Positions 36,502-48,579 of a DNA stretch of 64,000 nucleotides are shown here, piece by piece (position 1 is the stretch's first letter; each line of letters starts with the position of its first letter). Source of the DNA: Tomocerus qinae (Eukaryota > Arthropoda > Collembola > Entomobryomorpha > Tomoceridae); the NCBI GenBank assembly GCA_020055645.1, contig CM034546.1, positions 53,134,001 through 53,198,000 on the forward strand, given 5' to 3'. The notes beneath the pieces were generated by a model. That model was not told the origin of the DNA. It searched no databases and was given only the letters and a program-made list of their open reading frames with translations. The position numbers and the translations under genes are program-made.

Positions 36502-37744
36502 ATGTAAATAATTATTTAATTTTTGATGTGATGTTGTGGTGGTGTTGTGACAGAGCTTATTGTAAACTCTGAGTAATGATTAAACAAGTACTTGACAAAA
36601 GTACGCATCACTATTTTTGAATCATTTAGTAACCAAAACTGGTTTTAGTCATTCATATAAAGAAAACAAATAAAAATCTAAATGTGCTATATTATACGTG
36701 AAATGTGAAATGTAATACATATTTTGACAGCTTTTCTCGTCGTAAATGTTTATACACAATTTTTAATGTGATGTCGTAAATCTTAAAGCCAAAAAACGTT
36801 TAAAAATAAATTGTCGTGATGTATATTGTAATTTAGATGTTAAAAGTAGCTAGATAAATTATTCTACTAAGGAGAGCTATTACCAAGTGGATATTATGTC
36901 ACAGTTATTAACATATTGATGTTGTCACTGATTATTTGCATGAAAATGTAATTGTTAAATATGTACCTGTGATGTCTATCGTATAGTGTTAGGTAACATT
37001 ATTGAACTCGTCTACAGAACTACATCACTTCTAGGATGGAAGATACAACCCACTAGAATTAAAACGTTTGGGTTTTCTGTAAATAAAATAAATCTTATGA
37101 ATTGGTGTATTGTTAACTGTCTACTATTAACTTACTTCAAAAAAAATATAAAATAAATGTGTTAAAGTTACCAAAGTTATTTCATTGGGTTTAGTTTTTT
37201 TATTTGTCATGCCTTGTGTCAGTCATCGCTATTAATTCTGATTAAACAGCAGCATAAAATATTGACATGTAGTTTCCATCACTTATAATAATTAGTAAAA
37301 CATTTTCAACAAATTATGCAAAATTAAGTTTCATTGCTAACTCATAATAATTAACTAAATCTTGTTCACTCTCAAATCTTACAGATGTGACAGAATTTGC
37401 ATTGACATTTAGATACAAGTGTGGTAATAGCCCATACTTATTATAAAGTGGCAGAAAGAGATCAATAAAATATGTTATGAAGTTAAAAAAAAGTTTCAGG
37501 TACATATTTTCCAGTTTTTTTTTATTATTTAAAGTACTAGCAACATTTTAACTCAAATAAATGAACTTCATGCATATATTTTAAAGCACTAATGGTTTTG
37601 ATTGCACCTGTATTTAAATAATGACAGTATTTTCTACCAAGTTTTCTCCTTTCTTGTCCAATAAACGCAGTTATTATTTTTGTTTAGGAACTTCCTTTTG
37701 AACAGAAAGTTGGCATTTTTCCAACCGCTGTAGAAAATTAAAGT
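36502..37744. other. Intergenic, AT-rich; no gene recognised
   Basis: 3' flank of the second F-box gene. Low-complexity TGATG/GATGAC repeats belong to the end of that gene; beyond them I find no coding pattern or element with defined ends. Confidence 0.4.
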
Positions 37745-37892
37745 ATATTTAAAATATTGTATTTACAAAGTTAACATAATAACTTAAGGGAAATACCGAT
37801 GATATTTTCGGAATTGTTTTTATTACTGTGATTGGTGGCCTGCTGAATTTCTCTTGAGTGCTAGGTTCACTCCTTTTAGCTGGGTTCACTAG
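37745..37892 (+). mobile_element. Helitron-like element, 3' terminal fragment
   Basis: About 148 bp ending AGCTGGGTTCACTAG followed by T, matching the last part of the copy at 43950-44935. A short internal duplication of CTAGGTTCACT precedes the end. Confidence 0.6.
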
Positions 37893-38069
37893 TTTATTAA
37901 TATTGGCACATTGGGATTTATTTAAGACGGACATAACTTGCACTGTTGTCCTTCTACTACATTGTAAAGGAAATAATTTTGTAAGTATGCACTATAGGAT
38001 TTATTAAATTCGGTTTATTTGTCTCTCTCCCAGCAGTCTTGACGGTCTATAATAGTATCGAGTGGAAAA

Positions 38070-39661
38070 ATGAGCACAAAAAATATGAGAGACTGTTTAA
38101 ATTATCATTTTCAACTGTGCAAACTTTCATATTTTGTTCCATTCGATTTCGACAAAAATAAATACTCCCTTTTTCGTAAGATAAAGATTAAATTTAAAGA
38201 TTAAATTAATTAAGATTAAATTTAGAATCTATTATTGGCATGGTTTTCAGCTTTTTATTATTTGCAACATTATATTATACTGTGTTGCCATTATGTACTT
38301 TCAAATCGTCTCCAAGGAAAAGCCATTGAACATATACCAAACCTTCTTTACCCTTTTGGTGGTGACATTTGGGATTCTAGCCACTGCCAGCAACGTCGGA
38401 ATTATGGTAATGGGTCTGGATTCTACTACGGATTTATTGAATAAGACTTTGGCAAGCGATAAACTTCTACGGTGTAAGTCTTCTCACTGTATAATCTCTA
38501 TATTATAATAGTAGACGTGAATAAAGCAATTAATTTACAAAATAATTTGGAGAATTTTTGTCTCTTCAGAAGAGAAAATTTTCTCCATTTTTACTTCTAC
38601 TTCTCTATTCTATCGCCCATACCTCACTGATATCACTCTACCTCCCTCCTCCATTTCCAGCTCTGCAACCACTTTCTTACTTCAACTAGCCGGCGTTAAT
38701 CACAATCCGGCGTTTGTTAAAAAAAGCATTCATTTTAATGCTTGTTAGAATAATTATTCTTTGTCGGTCTCGTACTTACATTTTTAATGTTCACTTCCTT
38801 CGAAAAGAAATTGGAGCTTAATTTCCCCTTTTGTGCTTTAAATAATATTTGATATCTACATTTCTTGTTTTAACAGCTTTTCCGGAATTTCAACCGAAGA
38901 AATCGTTTGATCTATGTGGATGGGCTTTGAAGTTGGCGTTTCCATTGATATTGGGCGGCGGTAGGATCATTGTAGTCATTATTGTTGTTTTAGACATGCA
39001 TCCATTTTACCCGCTTCTAAGTTACGTTTTTCCCAATCACTACAACGGAGTTGTTGCTAAACTAGCACTTTTTATTTATATGGGAACGATCATACCGTTT
39101 GGGTCTTTTTCTATACTATTTCTTATTATGATAAGTGTGTTCTATTTAAATTCTACATTTAAATGGCTACAATATTTACGTAATTCAAATATACAAAATA
39201 TAAAATCTCGCTATTATGTAGGATTACATTTTGTTCGCTTATTGAAGTACTATCGAGTTCAGCTTATGTTATGTGACATGGTAAACGACTTTCTATTATT
39301 TGCCGGCCCCCTATTTTTTGGCGTGGCAGTAGCCATCAATTTATTTTGTAATTACGCCACTTTAAAAATGTACCCAGTATTTAAAATGCCTTTATATCTG
39401 TTAATGCCTTCCGTAGCCGTATTTGCTTTCACTATAGAAGCAATTATATTTCCAATGGCGAGCGAGTTATATTTACAAACTGTAGAATTGAAGATGTGGT
39501 CAGTAATAGGAGGCAAAGCCATTCGACGTGAAGTTGCTTCTTTTAGGTGCTTGACAATCAACTGTGGAGTTTTCTCTTATTTCAAGAAATATACGGTGAT
39601 TGAAATCTTCAGTAACATTATATACTATACAATTACTTGTATCCTTAGCCTGGATTATTAA
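38070..39661 (+). pseudogene. Gustatory-receptor-like multi-pass membrane protein, copy 1 (frame disrupted in exon 1)
   Basis: Two exons, 38070-38473 (donor GTAAGT) and 38877-39661. The product would be about 380 residues with repeated 18-22-residue hydrophobic segments (LVVTFGILATASNVGIMVMG; IIVVIIVVLDM; FSILFLIMISVFYL; LLMPSVAVFAFTIEAIIF; IFSNIIYYTITCIL) and short basic loops. Size, segment number and the conserved Tyr-Thr in the last segment resemble arthropod gustatory receptors; this is by resemblance only. Relative to copy 2, an ATTAAA-rich expansion at about 38176-38220 shifts the frame and adds stops before the first membrane segment. A 50-bp intron with GT-AG ends could be drawn there but leaves the frame wrong. 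Exon 2 is fully open. Confidence 0.6.
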
Positions 39662-40079
39662 ATCCGAAGTGATACTCATTGGTTTGATTGTTACTGGCAT
39701 GGCATACTTCGATACTGATGACCACAAAACTTGCACTTTTGCTATATTATCATGTTCACACAATAATTGTAATTTGGTTTCTTGGGTTCTTAAATGTATG
39801 TACCTAATACATTGAATAATGTGTTCGTACATCTTTATAACAAAAATGTAATTTAATGGCATATGTGTAAAATTTCATGTATAATATTTTTACTTCATAT
39901 TGGCATCATTTATAGGAGGACATCTATCCATTTTAGGAGTTTTGACCTTATCAAAATTGCCATTGATTAGTGTTCGTAGTTTTTATTTGGAGTATTTCAA
40001 CAACATTTCAAGGAATTCATGTATGCGGTATATGGCCTGAAATGAAGTTTAGTAAGTAAAATCCCTAGTCTAGATTTTA

Positions 40080-40440
40080 CTGCTAACTGAGTAGTCGAAT
40101 CTGATGAGATTTCAGGACAAGTACAAGTAGCATGCGAGACATAGTATTCTTTGCTTTAACATTTGTGACTTACACAATGACTAAGCTTTCCTTTCGGATA
40201 GTTTTGTTATTTAATGTAGCCTTTGCATGGGACAGTATTATTGCTTTAGGAAGTTCTTATTTCGATATAGTGGCTTTTACTACAATGTCAACTACAATTT
40301 AGTAGAAACAGGAATAAGGACGAAACTTTATTTGGAGTTTTGCACTTAGCGTTGGGAATGTATAATGTGTATCGAATTGTCTGTTATATAAAATGACCTC
40401 ATTCTGGAATATAATATTATGCGTGGTGAGAGAAGCCGCA
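40080..40440 (+). repeat. Segmental duplication unit, copy linked to receptor-like gene 1
   Basis: This stretch recurs at 52110-52470 in the same orientation, and reversed as 46740-46815 plus 50988-51240 and as about 59070-59640. Shared landmarks are AAATCCCTAGTCTAGAT, GATTTCAGGACAAG and GGAGTTTTGCACTTAGCGTT. It lies just 3' of a receptor-like gene, so the duplicated unit covers gene and flank. Short receptor-like peptides upstream (about 39950-40040) may be remains of another exon. Confidence 0.65.
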
Positions 40441-40679
40441 GGCTTTTGTTCCATTACAAATCCTCTCGACTACTTACTTCTATGTTGAATTTCATGATGC
40501 CCGTAGTTGCTATTTAGTCAATAAACAACATCTCATGACATTACTTGTGACAAATGCGTCGTTTAAGAATAGGTTAGTAAGTTGATATATAATAATTATA
40601 AGTAGAGACAATCCAGCGATATTAGTATGGTAATATGTACATTTGAATGGGAATTATTTCGTTTCATTTGGTATGCATA

Positions 40680-42126
40680 TGTTAACGGCAATAAGTAAAT
40701 TCAGGCATTAAGCTTAATGCCTAGGCAATAAGCTTAATGCCTAGGCAATAAGCTTAATGCCTAAAAATGCCCGGCATTAAGCTTAATGCCTAGTCTTTAA
40801 GCTTAAAGCCTAGGCATTAAGCCTAATGCCTGAATTTTACTCGGCATTAAGCTTAATGCCTGGTCTTATTGCCTGATTTGGGTGGAAATCAATGTAAACA
40901 ACAAAATCTTAAGTCTAATATACACAGTCGATGTGTATTTATGTAAAATGCAAATGTACACGGGTGGTGATGGGCTCATGATGATGGCACTGTCATAAGC
41001 AGTGTACAAAATACCATTTACCACTTACCAGTGGTAAGTGGTTTTTAATGGTATTTAACATTAAATACCACTACCTAAAAAGTAGTGGTATGTGGTATAA
41101 ATGGTAAAAATGGTAGGAAATAGTTTCATTTAAATTTCGTGTTTGAATTTTGAACAAAATTCGGGGGCAAAAAACGAAATAGCTTAGCAGATGATCATTG
41201 TTGTCACAAATTGATAAGTGTTCATCAATCAGAGTAGGATTCAACCAATGGGGGCGCTAACAACCCTTGCCGATTGAGAAATTAATTGCAATTAAATTAG
41301 CATCAATTTTAAATGGGCGATACCAAATACAATCTTTCTTTCTTCATTTTTATAACTTTTGGTGTACAATCAAATAAATATGATTAATTTAATTGATATT
41401 GAAAATATTTCATAGAAAACAAAGTTTTAAAACTTATATTTTAGGAAGTTTAGTGTATCTGTACTCAGCTGTCTAATCAATCGCTAAAATTTACCATTTT
41501 TACCATTAAATGCATTTTTACCATTAAGTGCATTTTTACCACTGTGATGGTAAAAAAGGCTAAAAAGTGGTAAATTTTGTACACTGGTCATAAGTCATTG
41601 GGCAGGCCTGAGTAATTTTGACAATTGAAATTTTTCCTTTGGGGACACTTTAAATCATGCATTTACGAAACCACACCTCAAGACTCAAGACATTGCTGAA
41701 CTGAAGGTTCGATTTGTCGCCGAGGTTGCAAGGATTACTCCAATGAAACTCTTTAACGCTCGACTTGGAAAATCCGAATGGAGGAGATGGTAACATACAG
41801 AAAAATTTATGAAATTAAAATACATGTAAAAATCCCATATTGTTTCAAATGACTAACCCTAACCGTGTACATTTGCATTTTACATAAATACACATCGACT
41901 GTGTATATTAGACTTAAGATTTTGTTGTTTACATTGATTTCCACCCAAATCAGGCAATAAGACCAGGCATTAAGCTTAGTGCCGAGTAAAATTCAGGCAT
42001 TAGGCTTAATGCCTAGGCTTTAAGCTTAAAGACTAGGCATTAAGCTTAATGCCGGGCATTTTTAGGCATTAAGCTTATTGCCTAGGCATTAAGCTTAATG
42101 CCTAAATTTACTTATTGCCGTTAACA
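40680..42126. mobile_element. TIR element, TGTTAACGG family, copy 2, inverted core, with nested hAT MITE
   Basis: Same ends and CATA duplication (40676-40679, 42127-42130) as copy 1 and the same long TIRs, but the unique core lies in the opposite orientation relative to the flanks. Removing the nested MITE at 41000-41586 restores a core of the size of copy 1. Confidence 0.85.
41000..41586. mobile_element. hAT-type MITE nested in the TIR element, 8-bp TSD
   Basis: 587 bp with ends CAGTGTACAAAAT and complement, flanked by GTCATAAG (40992-40999 and 41587-41594); copy 1 of the host element shows the empty site with a single GTCATAAG (on the other strand). Subterminal regions carry repeated TTACCA/TGGTAA motifs in both orientations, a common arrangement for hAT transposase binding. 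Non-coding. Confidence 0.85.
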
Positions 42127-42130
42127 CATA

Positions 42131-43493
42131 CACATCATATCGTTGCTTAAATTATTATATTGACAGAAAGCTAAGCTTTGGATGAAAAAAGACTGAAAAG
42201 ATTATTAAGAATTCTGGGAATACTAAAGTCGGTTAAGAGTGTAATTGGCATGACGATAAGCCTCATAACAAAGCAACATTTAATAGAAATCACTAAACCA
42301 ATACAACTATCCGAAAGGAAAGCTTAGTCAGTTTGTAAATTACAAATTAATGCCATAGAAAATAGAGCTATATTGCTCAAAGCGAATTCGCATGGAAAAT
42401 GTGTCCAATGAAAACTTTTCTGTATTATATTTTATATTACTTCCGCAAACTATTATTTCCCATTGGAATAATAGTTTGCCAGCTTATAACATTCATTATG
42501 TATACAGTGTATACATATTAGTACATGCTCGTGCTTAAATTACTTGTTGTAAGTATGAGAGGGGAAACAAAATAATAAATATTTATTTCGTTTCCCTACC
42601 TTTGCAAAGAAAGCTTTTTCTACTAATCCTAAAGAAATTCACATTTCAGCAATTAGTCTACAATGTGACATACAGTCAGACGATATGCAAATACCATATT
42701 ATTTCAAGGAGAAATAACAGTAAGTATAAATATATAATGGATTAGAGAAAGGCTTAAATTCCACACATTTCGTGTAAACGTTATGAGCAGTATAGTTTTC
42801 TTTGCTTTGGCATTCGCGATATACAAAGGCAGTAGTAGTTATTATTTGCTATCCATAAGTGCAGTTTTGTGGTTTCTATTAAATGCTGTTGTTTTGTATT
42901 GAGGCATGTCGTGTCATTTATCCTTAATCGACTTCGACTTTTTATTGTTTTCCAGAAGACCTATTTTGCATTTGTAGTTTACAAAGCCACATAGTGTTCA
43001 AGTTTTCTATTAGGCAGGGTTGCTTTTTGTCCGGATGAAAGTGGCTTTGTCCACTGGACTAACCCATTTCGTCTACTATACATAACCATTTTACCCGGAT
43101 AAAACCTTTTTTCCAGTGGACAAAAACCATTTTATCCAATTTGTCCACACCTCCCTTTTCGAATGCCGCAACTCTATTATAAGGTGGGTTTTTATTATTT
43201 TTGTAGTTTCATGTTGATGATAGAATGATCTACATTATAACCACGGTTTTAGATAAAGCAATTTTCCATACCTATGTATGTATTGATCTATATGGGTGGT
43301 TGAGAGAGCCAATATGCATATTACATAAAAACATTAACTACGCTCTGGGTTAGTATTAACCTTTCCAAATTAAATCATGTCTATAATATAAACGTAATCG
43401 GAATGCTTGTATGTACGGATGTTTGTATGTACGGATGCTTGTATGTACGCCATATATTCATATATATATATTTAAACTATACTATAAATAATC
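42131..43493. other. Duplicated flank sequence; no gene
   Basis: The part 42770-43260 resembles 58560-58980 (TGTAAACGTTAT, TAGTTTACAAAGCCA, then TCCGGATAAA and CCAGTGGACAAAAA stretches), showing another duplicated flank piece of the receptor-like genes. The sub-block at about 43017-43180 may be an old inserted element (GGGTTGC ends), but I cannot define its duplication. Nothing coding. Confidence 0.4.
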
Positions 43494-43497
43494 TATA

Positions 43498-43922
43498 TGT
43501 TAGCGGTAATAAGTGAATTCAGGCCGTAAACTTAATGCCTAGGCATTAAGTGTAATTTTGAAACATTGTAGTTTTTCGTACTTAAAATTTGAAAGAACAT
43601 TCATATACCATTATTTCGTATTTGTATGTGAATAAGGACAATTTTAGAAGTTAAGATGTTTACGGTGTCATGAATAAGGACCGAGTTATAGACCTTCAAA
43701 CTTTTGCATAAAAACCTCCACAATGTCTTAAGTCTTTGTCGCACGCTATTCATATGCGGCATTTTAAACTCCTTACAATGTCCTTATTTAGGAAAAAGAA
43801 TATAATTGGACTAAATAAATGGTCTTCTAAATTTCAAATGCTAAAAACTGGAATTCTTCAAAAATTTTACTTATTGCCTAGGCATTAAGCTTAATGCCTG
43901 AATTCATTCATTGCCGCTAACA
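43498..43922. mobile_element. TIR element, TGTTAACGG family, diverged short copy 3
   Basis: 425 bp, ends TGTTAGCGGTAATAAG and the complement of TGTTAGCGGCAATGAATG, flanked by TATA (43494-43497 and 43923-43926). Keeps one AGGCATTAAGCTTAATGCCT palindrome at the right; the core differs from copies 1 and 2. Confidence 0.75.
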
Positions 43923-43949
43923 TATACACAGCATTGTGTATACCGTCAA

Positions 43950-43996
43950 TCTCTATATATAATCGTAGAGTTGATAAAGCAATAAATTTACCTGTC

Positions 43997-44059
<63 letters not shown>

Positions 44060-44935
44060 TGCTTATATTACGTAACACAAACACCCCTAGTGTAACGCAA
44101 GTGCTGACTGCAACACTTTTGGGTATCTCCTCCTCCCATCAACTGCACACGTAATATATGCAGGCTCCTTAAAAGCAAAAAAGTAAAATGCGCATGCCCA
44201 ATTCCTCTAAACCAACGAAATGAGTCGTTTCATATTATTATTATAACATCTAAATAATAACAGAAATTTACATTAAAAAATTGAATGTGGTGAGTGGTTA
44301 TCGAATGGAAATGATTAGCGAAAGGGAAAATTTCGTAATGATCGTAATGTGCGTATTAAATAGCATTTCAAACATTCTAATCCAAATTAGTTCTGCTATA
44401 ATATCGACAAACTTATTCAACATTTTTTAATAGAGCTGGGTTTACTTTTTGCTACCCTCTTAATTCCTTTGTGCCAGTTGGGATATTTTTTTTGTAGAAT
44501 TAAATAACAGTACTGGGAGCCACTAATTTATTCTTAAAAATATTTATTCGTAAGTTGTACCTACTCATGGGATTTGTACGTTTTTCCAAAATCCTAGAGA
44601 AGGGATCTTATTTTTTCGATTTTAAAAGGGAGCTTTTTGGTAACTTTGTGAGACTTTTTTCAAAAATAGCCTTTCATTGTTCCCTGTATTTGATGCCACG
44701 ATCTACAATTATTATCTTGGCGTAGGAAATTCCTTTTTATCAGGAAGTTGGGGCTGCAGCTAATTTTTCCAACCACTGTAGAAAATAAAAGTGTATTAAT
44801 TTAAATGTACTTAGTATTTACAAAGTTAACATAACAACATAATGGGATGTTTTCCAAATTGTTTTTATTACTGTGATTGGTGGTCTGCTGAATTTCTCTT
44901 GAGTGCGAGATTTGCCCCTTAGCTGGGTTCACTAG
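43950..44935 (+). mobile_element. Helitron-like non-autonomous element, full length
   Basis: 986 bp from A|TCTCTATATATAATCGTAGA to GCTGGGTTCACTAG. It contains an (AT)n run (44001-44057), a stem-capable block of about 100 bp (GTGTAACGCAAGTGCTG region with AATATATGCAGG partner), and a region that in copies at 18611 and 28102 is open for about 62 codons. No Rep/helicase. The subterminal GC-rich hairpin typical of canonical Helitrons is not evident. Confidence 0.65.
44001..44057. repeat. AT dinucleotide microsatellite
   Basis: Near-perfect (AT)n inside the Helitron-like element; shorter versions occupy the same place in other copies. Confidence 0.85.
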
Positions 44936-45617
44936 GCTGGGCTGGCTGGGTGTTAAAAAATTTTCGTTCTTGTGATTGGAGGGAGTCATGAGCGGAGTCC
45001 TTTTCCGCAATCTTTTAATTTGAACTGCAATATTTACATACATTGACTACAACCAGTGACTAAAACCCCATCTTCATATGAGCATTTAATTTTTTAGCCA
45101 TGTCATATTATTTTGATTATAGTTTTCTCAATGTTTTATATGGATTATTTATATAGTTTATATATATTATATTATTTGGGTTATTTGCTAAAGATGCTAA
45201 ATTCCATCCATATGGAACTTGGTTTTATGCATACACGCTAGCGCGGTGATAAAATTATGAAAGTCACTATTGTGCGACGTGGTAGTTGAAAGTGCTGAAA
45301 CTCCTGCCTTCAATTTAATATACCGTGCCTTGTTATTTTATACGCAGGAAAATTTAAAATTTGTCAATTCATATTGAAACTGTAGTTTTTTCAATCCACA
45401 AATGGTTTTAAGCTAATAGGAGGTTAAAAATTCTTTCTTATATAGAAAATATTCAGATCGGGATGAAGTAGTACTATTTTATTATTTCAAATGTGTACGT
45501 TTTGAATGTGCCACCTATGTGCTAAAGAGATTTATTATCATAAAAGAATTACTTCTAATTATAACACATACATTTTCCATACATTTCCCAGTTTTCCTAA
45601 TTTTCGCAGGTGACTAA
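44936..45617. other. Intergenic; nothing recognised
   Basis: AT-rich sequence after the Helitron-like element; no supported gene or element. Confidence 0.4.
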
Positions 45618-45762
45618 AGGCCACTTTAGACTCATCCTATTCCTTCATTATCATGCTTCGTGACGTCATTATCATTGGAAACGTTTTAGTAGATTTAAAA
45701 TCAACTGATATGACGTCACAAATCGTGATGATGATAGGAATAGGAAGAGCATAAGCAGCCCT
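45618..45762. mobile_element. Harbinger-like MITE with TAA duplication
   Basis: 145 bp with imperfect inverted ends (AGGCCACTTTAGACTCATCC against AGGGCTGCTTATGCTCTTCC), both continuing into CTATTCC and GTGACGTCAT, flanked by TAA (45615-45617, 45763-45765). Size and 3-bp T-A-A duplication suit the PIF/Harbinger group. Confidence 0.55.
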
Positions 45763-45765
45763 TAA

Positions 45766-46111
45766 CAAGTTTAGGTGGGTGGGTGGATATTTATGAGTAT
45801 ACAATATTTCCTTAATGTGATACCATTTTCGTTGGTCATAGTCATGAGTGTCATGGAAGTTGACATTTTCCTTGCATTGACACTATACATTCATTGTAGT
45901 ATATGTAATTAGTTATTCCAAACCCGGTGTTAAAAAATTTTCTAAAACTTCAGCTTATTACGACCAAGAGAAAATATTTTTGTGTTGGTGTTGTGTTTGT
46001 ATAATTGTATTGTAACTATCGGCACTTACTCTGGTCACCCATTAGGGTCACATTTTTTACTTAGGGTATAAAGTTACATCCACGTATCTCTGAGTCATCA
46101 TTATGCATACT
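45766..46111. other. Intergenic; nothing recognised
   Basis: No coding pattern or element ends seen. Confidence 0.4.
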
Positions 46112-46119
46112 GCCAAGCA

Positions 46120-46292
46120 CAAGCACGTATCCAGGAATTTGGCCTAGGGGGGGCACACCAAAATATATAAGTAAAAGTATAGCATATTTGCGCGAAATTT
46201 TTTTGGATTTTTAACCTTTTTTGACAAAAAAATCGTCTTTTTTTGGGAACTTAGGGGGGGGGGGGCCGTGCCCCCCTTTGGATACGTGCTTG
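46120..46292. mobile_element. hAT-type MITE, CAAGCACGTAT family, second copy
   Basis: 173 bp, perfect ends CAAGCACGTATCCA and complement, duplication GCCAAGCA (46112-46119 and 46293-46300). Same G-run/C-run design and middle (TTTTTTTGACAAAAAAATCG-like) as the copy at 2426. Confidence 0.8.
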
Positions 46293-48009
46293 GCCAAGCA
46301 TATCCCATCCATTTTATACAACATCCCCATCCATGTGTTTGGATGGGCTGGAAGGAATGTGTTGGTGATGGCTGTATTAGGTGGCTTACTTCATTTGGAA
46401 ATTGGTGATGGGCTGAATAGGATGTTGATCTTTTCTTGGGTGTTTGGGTGTATAGAATGGATGGGGTTGGATGTTGCATCTTTTCCATTGGATGTGATGT
46501 TTACCTACAACTTACAACTATGCTCGCACTAGGTAGGTGAGGGGAAGAAGTTTCTGAAATACATTCTATCCATCTTACAATAGTGCCCCGGAATACACAC
46601 TAGCTTTATTTATAACAGGGCCTGGGCCCTGTGACCGGCTAGTATTATAGTATAATATTAAACTTTGCAAACGCTATGATAGAGTTATTAATATTTAATC
46701 AGGCTAAGGCTAACGCCTTCCCTCACTACTTATAATATATTGCAAAACACAGGGTTAGTTTCTTTGACAGACAATTCAGTATTACATTCCGAGAACGCTA
46801 ACTGCAAAACCCTAAGGCTCATCCTATATACCCGACACCCGACAGTCAAATACCGGACAACCGACACCCTCCCACCCGACGCCCGACAACGACCAAATAC
46901 TATCTACCCGACACCCGACAGCGAACTACCAGACACCCGATGCCTTCCCACCCGATGCCCGACAGCCCCCAAATCCTTCCCACCCAACGCCCGACAACTA
47001 ACTACCGGACACCCGATGCCTAACCAACCGACACCCGCCGCCTTCCCACCCGACAACTGATGTCCTTCTACCCGACATTTAGATTTTTGGAAATATAAAA
47101 TTTTTATAATGTAAATTATTTTGTTTATGACTGCAGTGTAAATTATCTTGTTAATGAGAGTAATTATGTAACAATGTGCATGCCTTTGTGTTTATCTATC
47201 AATTTTGCCTAGAATTTACAGATATCGCTTCTTTCGAAGGCAATAAACTTTTAAAATCTGTTTAATAGATATGCAAATATAAAAATTGATTTTTTCAATT
47301 AGTATTTGCCTTCTAGCAAATAAGAATAAAGGATGGCAATTAAAAATTTTACATTTTGTGAACCAATGGTTCTTTTATTTGACACATTTAATAAGGAGTA
47401 TGGATTTAAATACATAAACAACTATATAATTTGGTACACAGCATAATTGTAATGCAAACACATTAAAGATAAAATCATAATTTATGTACAACGTCTAGCA
47501 ATCAATTTTAAATCTATTTCAGTAAAATTGAGGAACTTTATTAAATCTAACTACTATTTTTAGCTCGCCTGATAAGGCAGCTTATAGAATCGCACAGTCC
47601 GTCCGTCCGTCCGTCCGTTTACACGATAACTTTTGAAGACATTGATGGATTTCAACTAAACTTGGCAAAAACATTGCCTATGGACCTGTGACAAAGCCTA
47701 TTGAAAATGAACCACATTAGTTCATAGGTTGCTGAGATGCCGCGCGCTCACTTTGTCTTCATTTTGATAGTCAAAATGAAAATGTGGCTTTCAATGGACA
47801 TTAAAAGTTCAATTGTGCTTCCTATGCATTGTTAGCTGGATAGTACAAAATATTAAATACCGCTTCGACCAAATTTAAGATTTAATAGTAAAGTAAATAA
47901 ACCGTTGCAAAACGGGGTATAACAGCAGAGGAGTTTCGCGTTCCAAAGTATCACCAATTGAAATTTATTTGAGTAGTTTAGATATAACGGTTCCAAAGTT
48001 ATCGCCAAT

Positions 48010-48440
48010 TGAAATTTTCAACCCTTTCCCCCAATCAGGGGATGTGACCGATCCTGCTCATATACAAACTCAGACCTACATTTTACCTCAATATTGTGCT
48101 CTGAAAATTTGAGCAGTTTAGGTATAACCGTTCCAAAGTTATCGCCAATTGAAATTTTCAACCCTTTCCCCCAGTCAGGGGATGTGACCGATCCTGCTCA
48201 TATACGAACTCAGACCTACATTTTACCTCAATATTGTGCTTTGAAAATTTGAGCAGTTTAGGTATAACCGTTCCAAAGTTATCGCCAATTGAAATATTCA
48301 ACCCTTTCCCCCAGTCAGGGGATGTGACCGATCCTGCTCATATACGAACTCAGACCTACATTTTACCTCAAGATTGTTTCCTGAAAATTTGAGTATTGTA
48401 GGTGTAACCGTTCTAAAGTTATCACGTATACTGACGGACG
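48010..48440. repeat. Tandem repeat, three copies of about 140 bp
   Basis: Units starting near CAACCCTTTCCCCCA at 48018, 48159 and 48299 are almost identical (GATGTGACCGATCCTGCTCA, then GAGCAGTTTAGGTATAACCG); a diverged fragment follows at about 48400. Confidence 0.75.
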
Positions 48441-48579
48441 GACAGACAGACAGAAAGGGTAAACGCATACATCGGAGTAAACTCCTCTGAATAAAACCGT
48501 AAAATACCTATTATAGGACGGAAATAAATCTATTTCGCATTTATATGCAAATTGATAGCCAAATTTACAGTTTTCGAAT

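Noticed and set aside
38176-38225. A 50-bp GT-AG intron in receptor-like gene 1
   Set aside because: Removing it leaves the downstream membrane segments out of frame, and gene 2 has no intron at that place.
43017-43180. A TIR element shared with 58650-58930 (GGGTTGC ends)
   Set aside because: The two copies sit in paralogous flanks, so they may be one old insertion duplicated with the unit, and no clean target duplication could be read.
28441-44180. Possible CRISPR-like arrays
   Set aside because: The regularly spaced repeats here are satellites, minisatellites and inverted termini in a eukaryotic genome; there are no unique equal-length spacers.
46740-47060. Thr/Pro-rich open frame and its mirror frame at 50780-51074
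   Set aside because: Both are translations of the minisatellite TIR of one element in opposite orientation.
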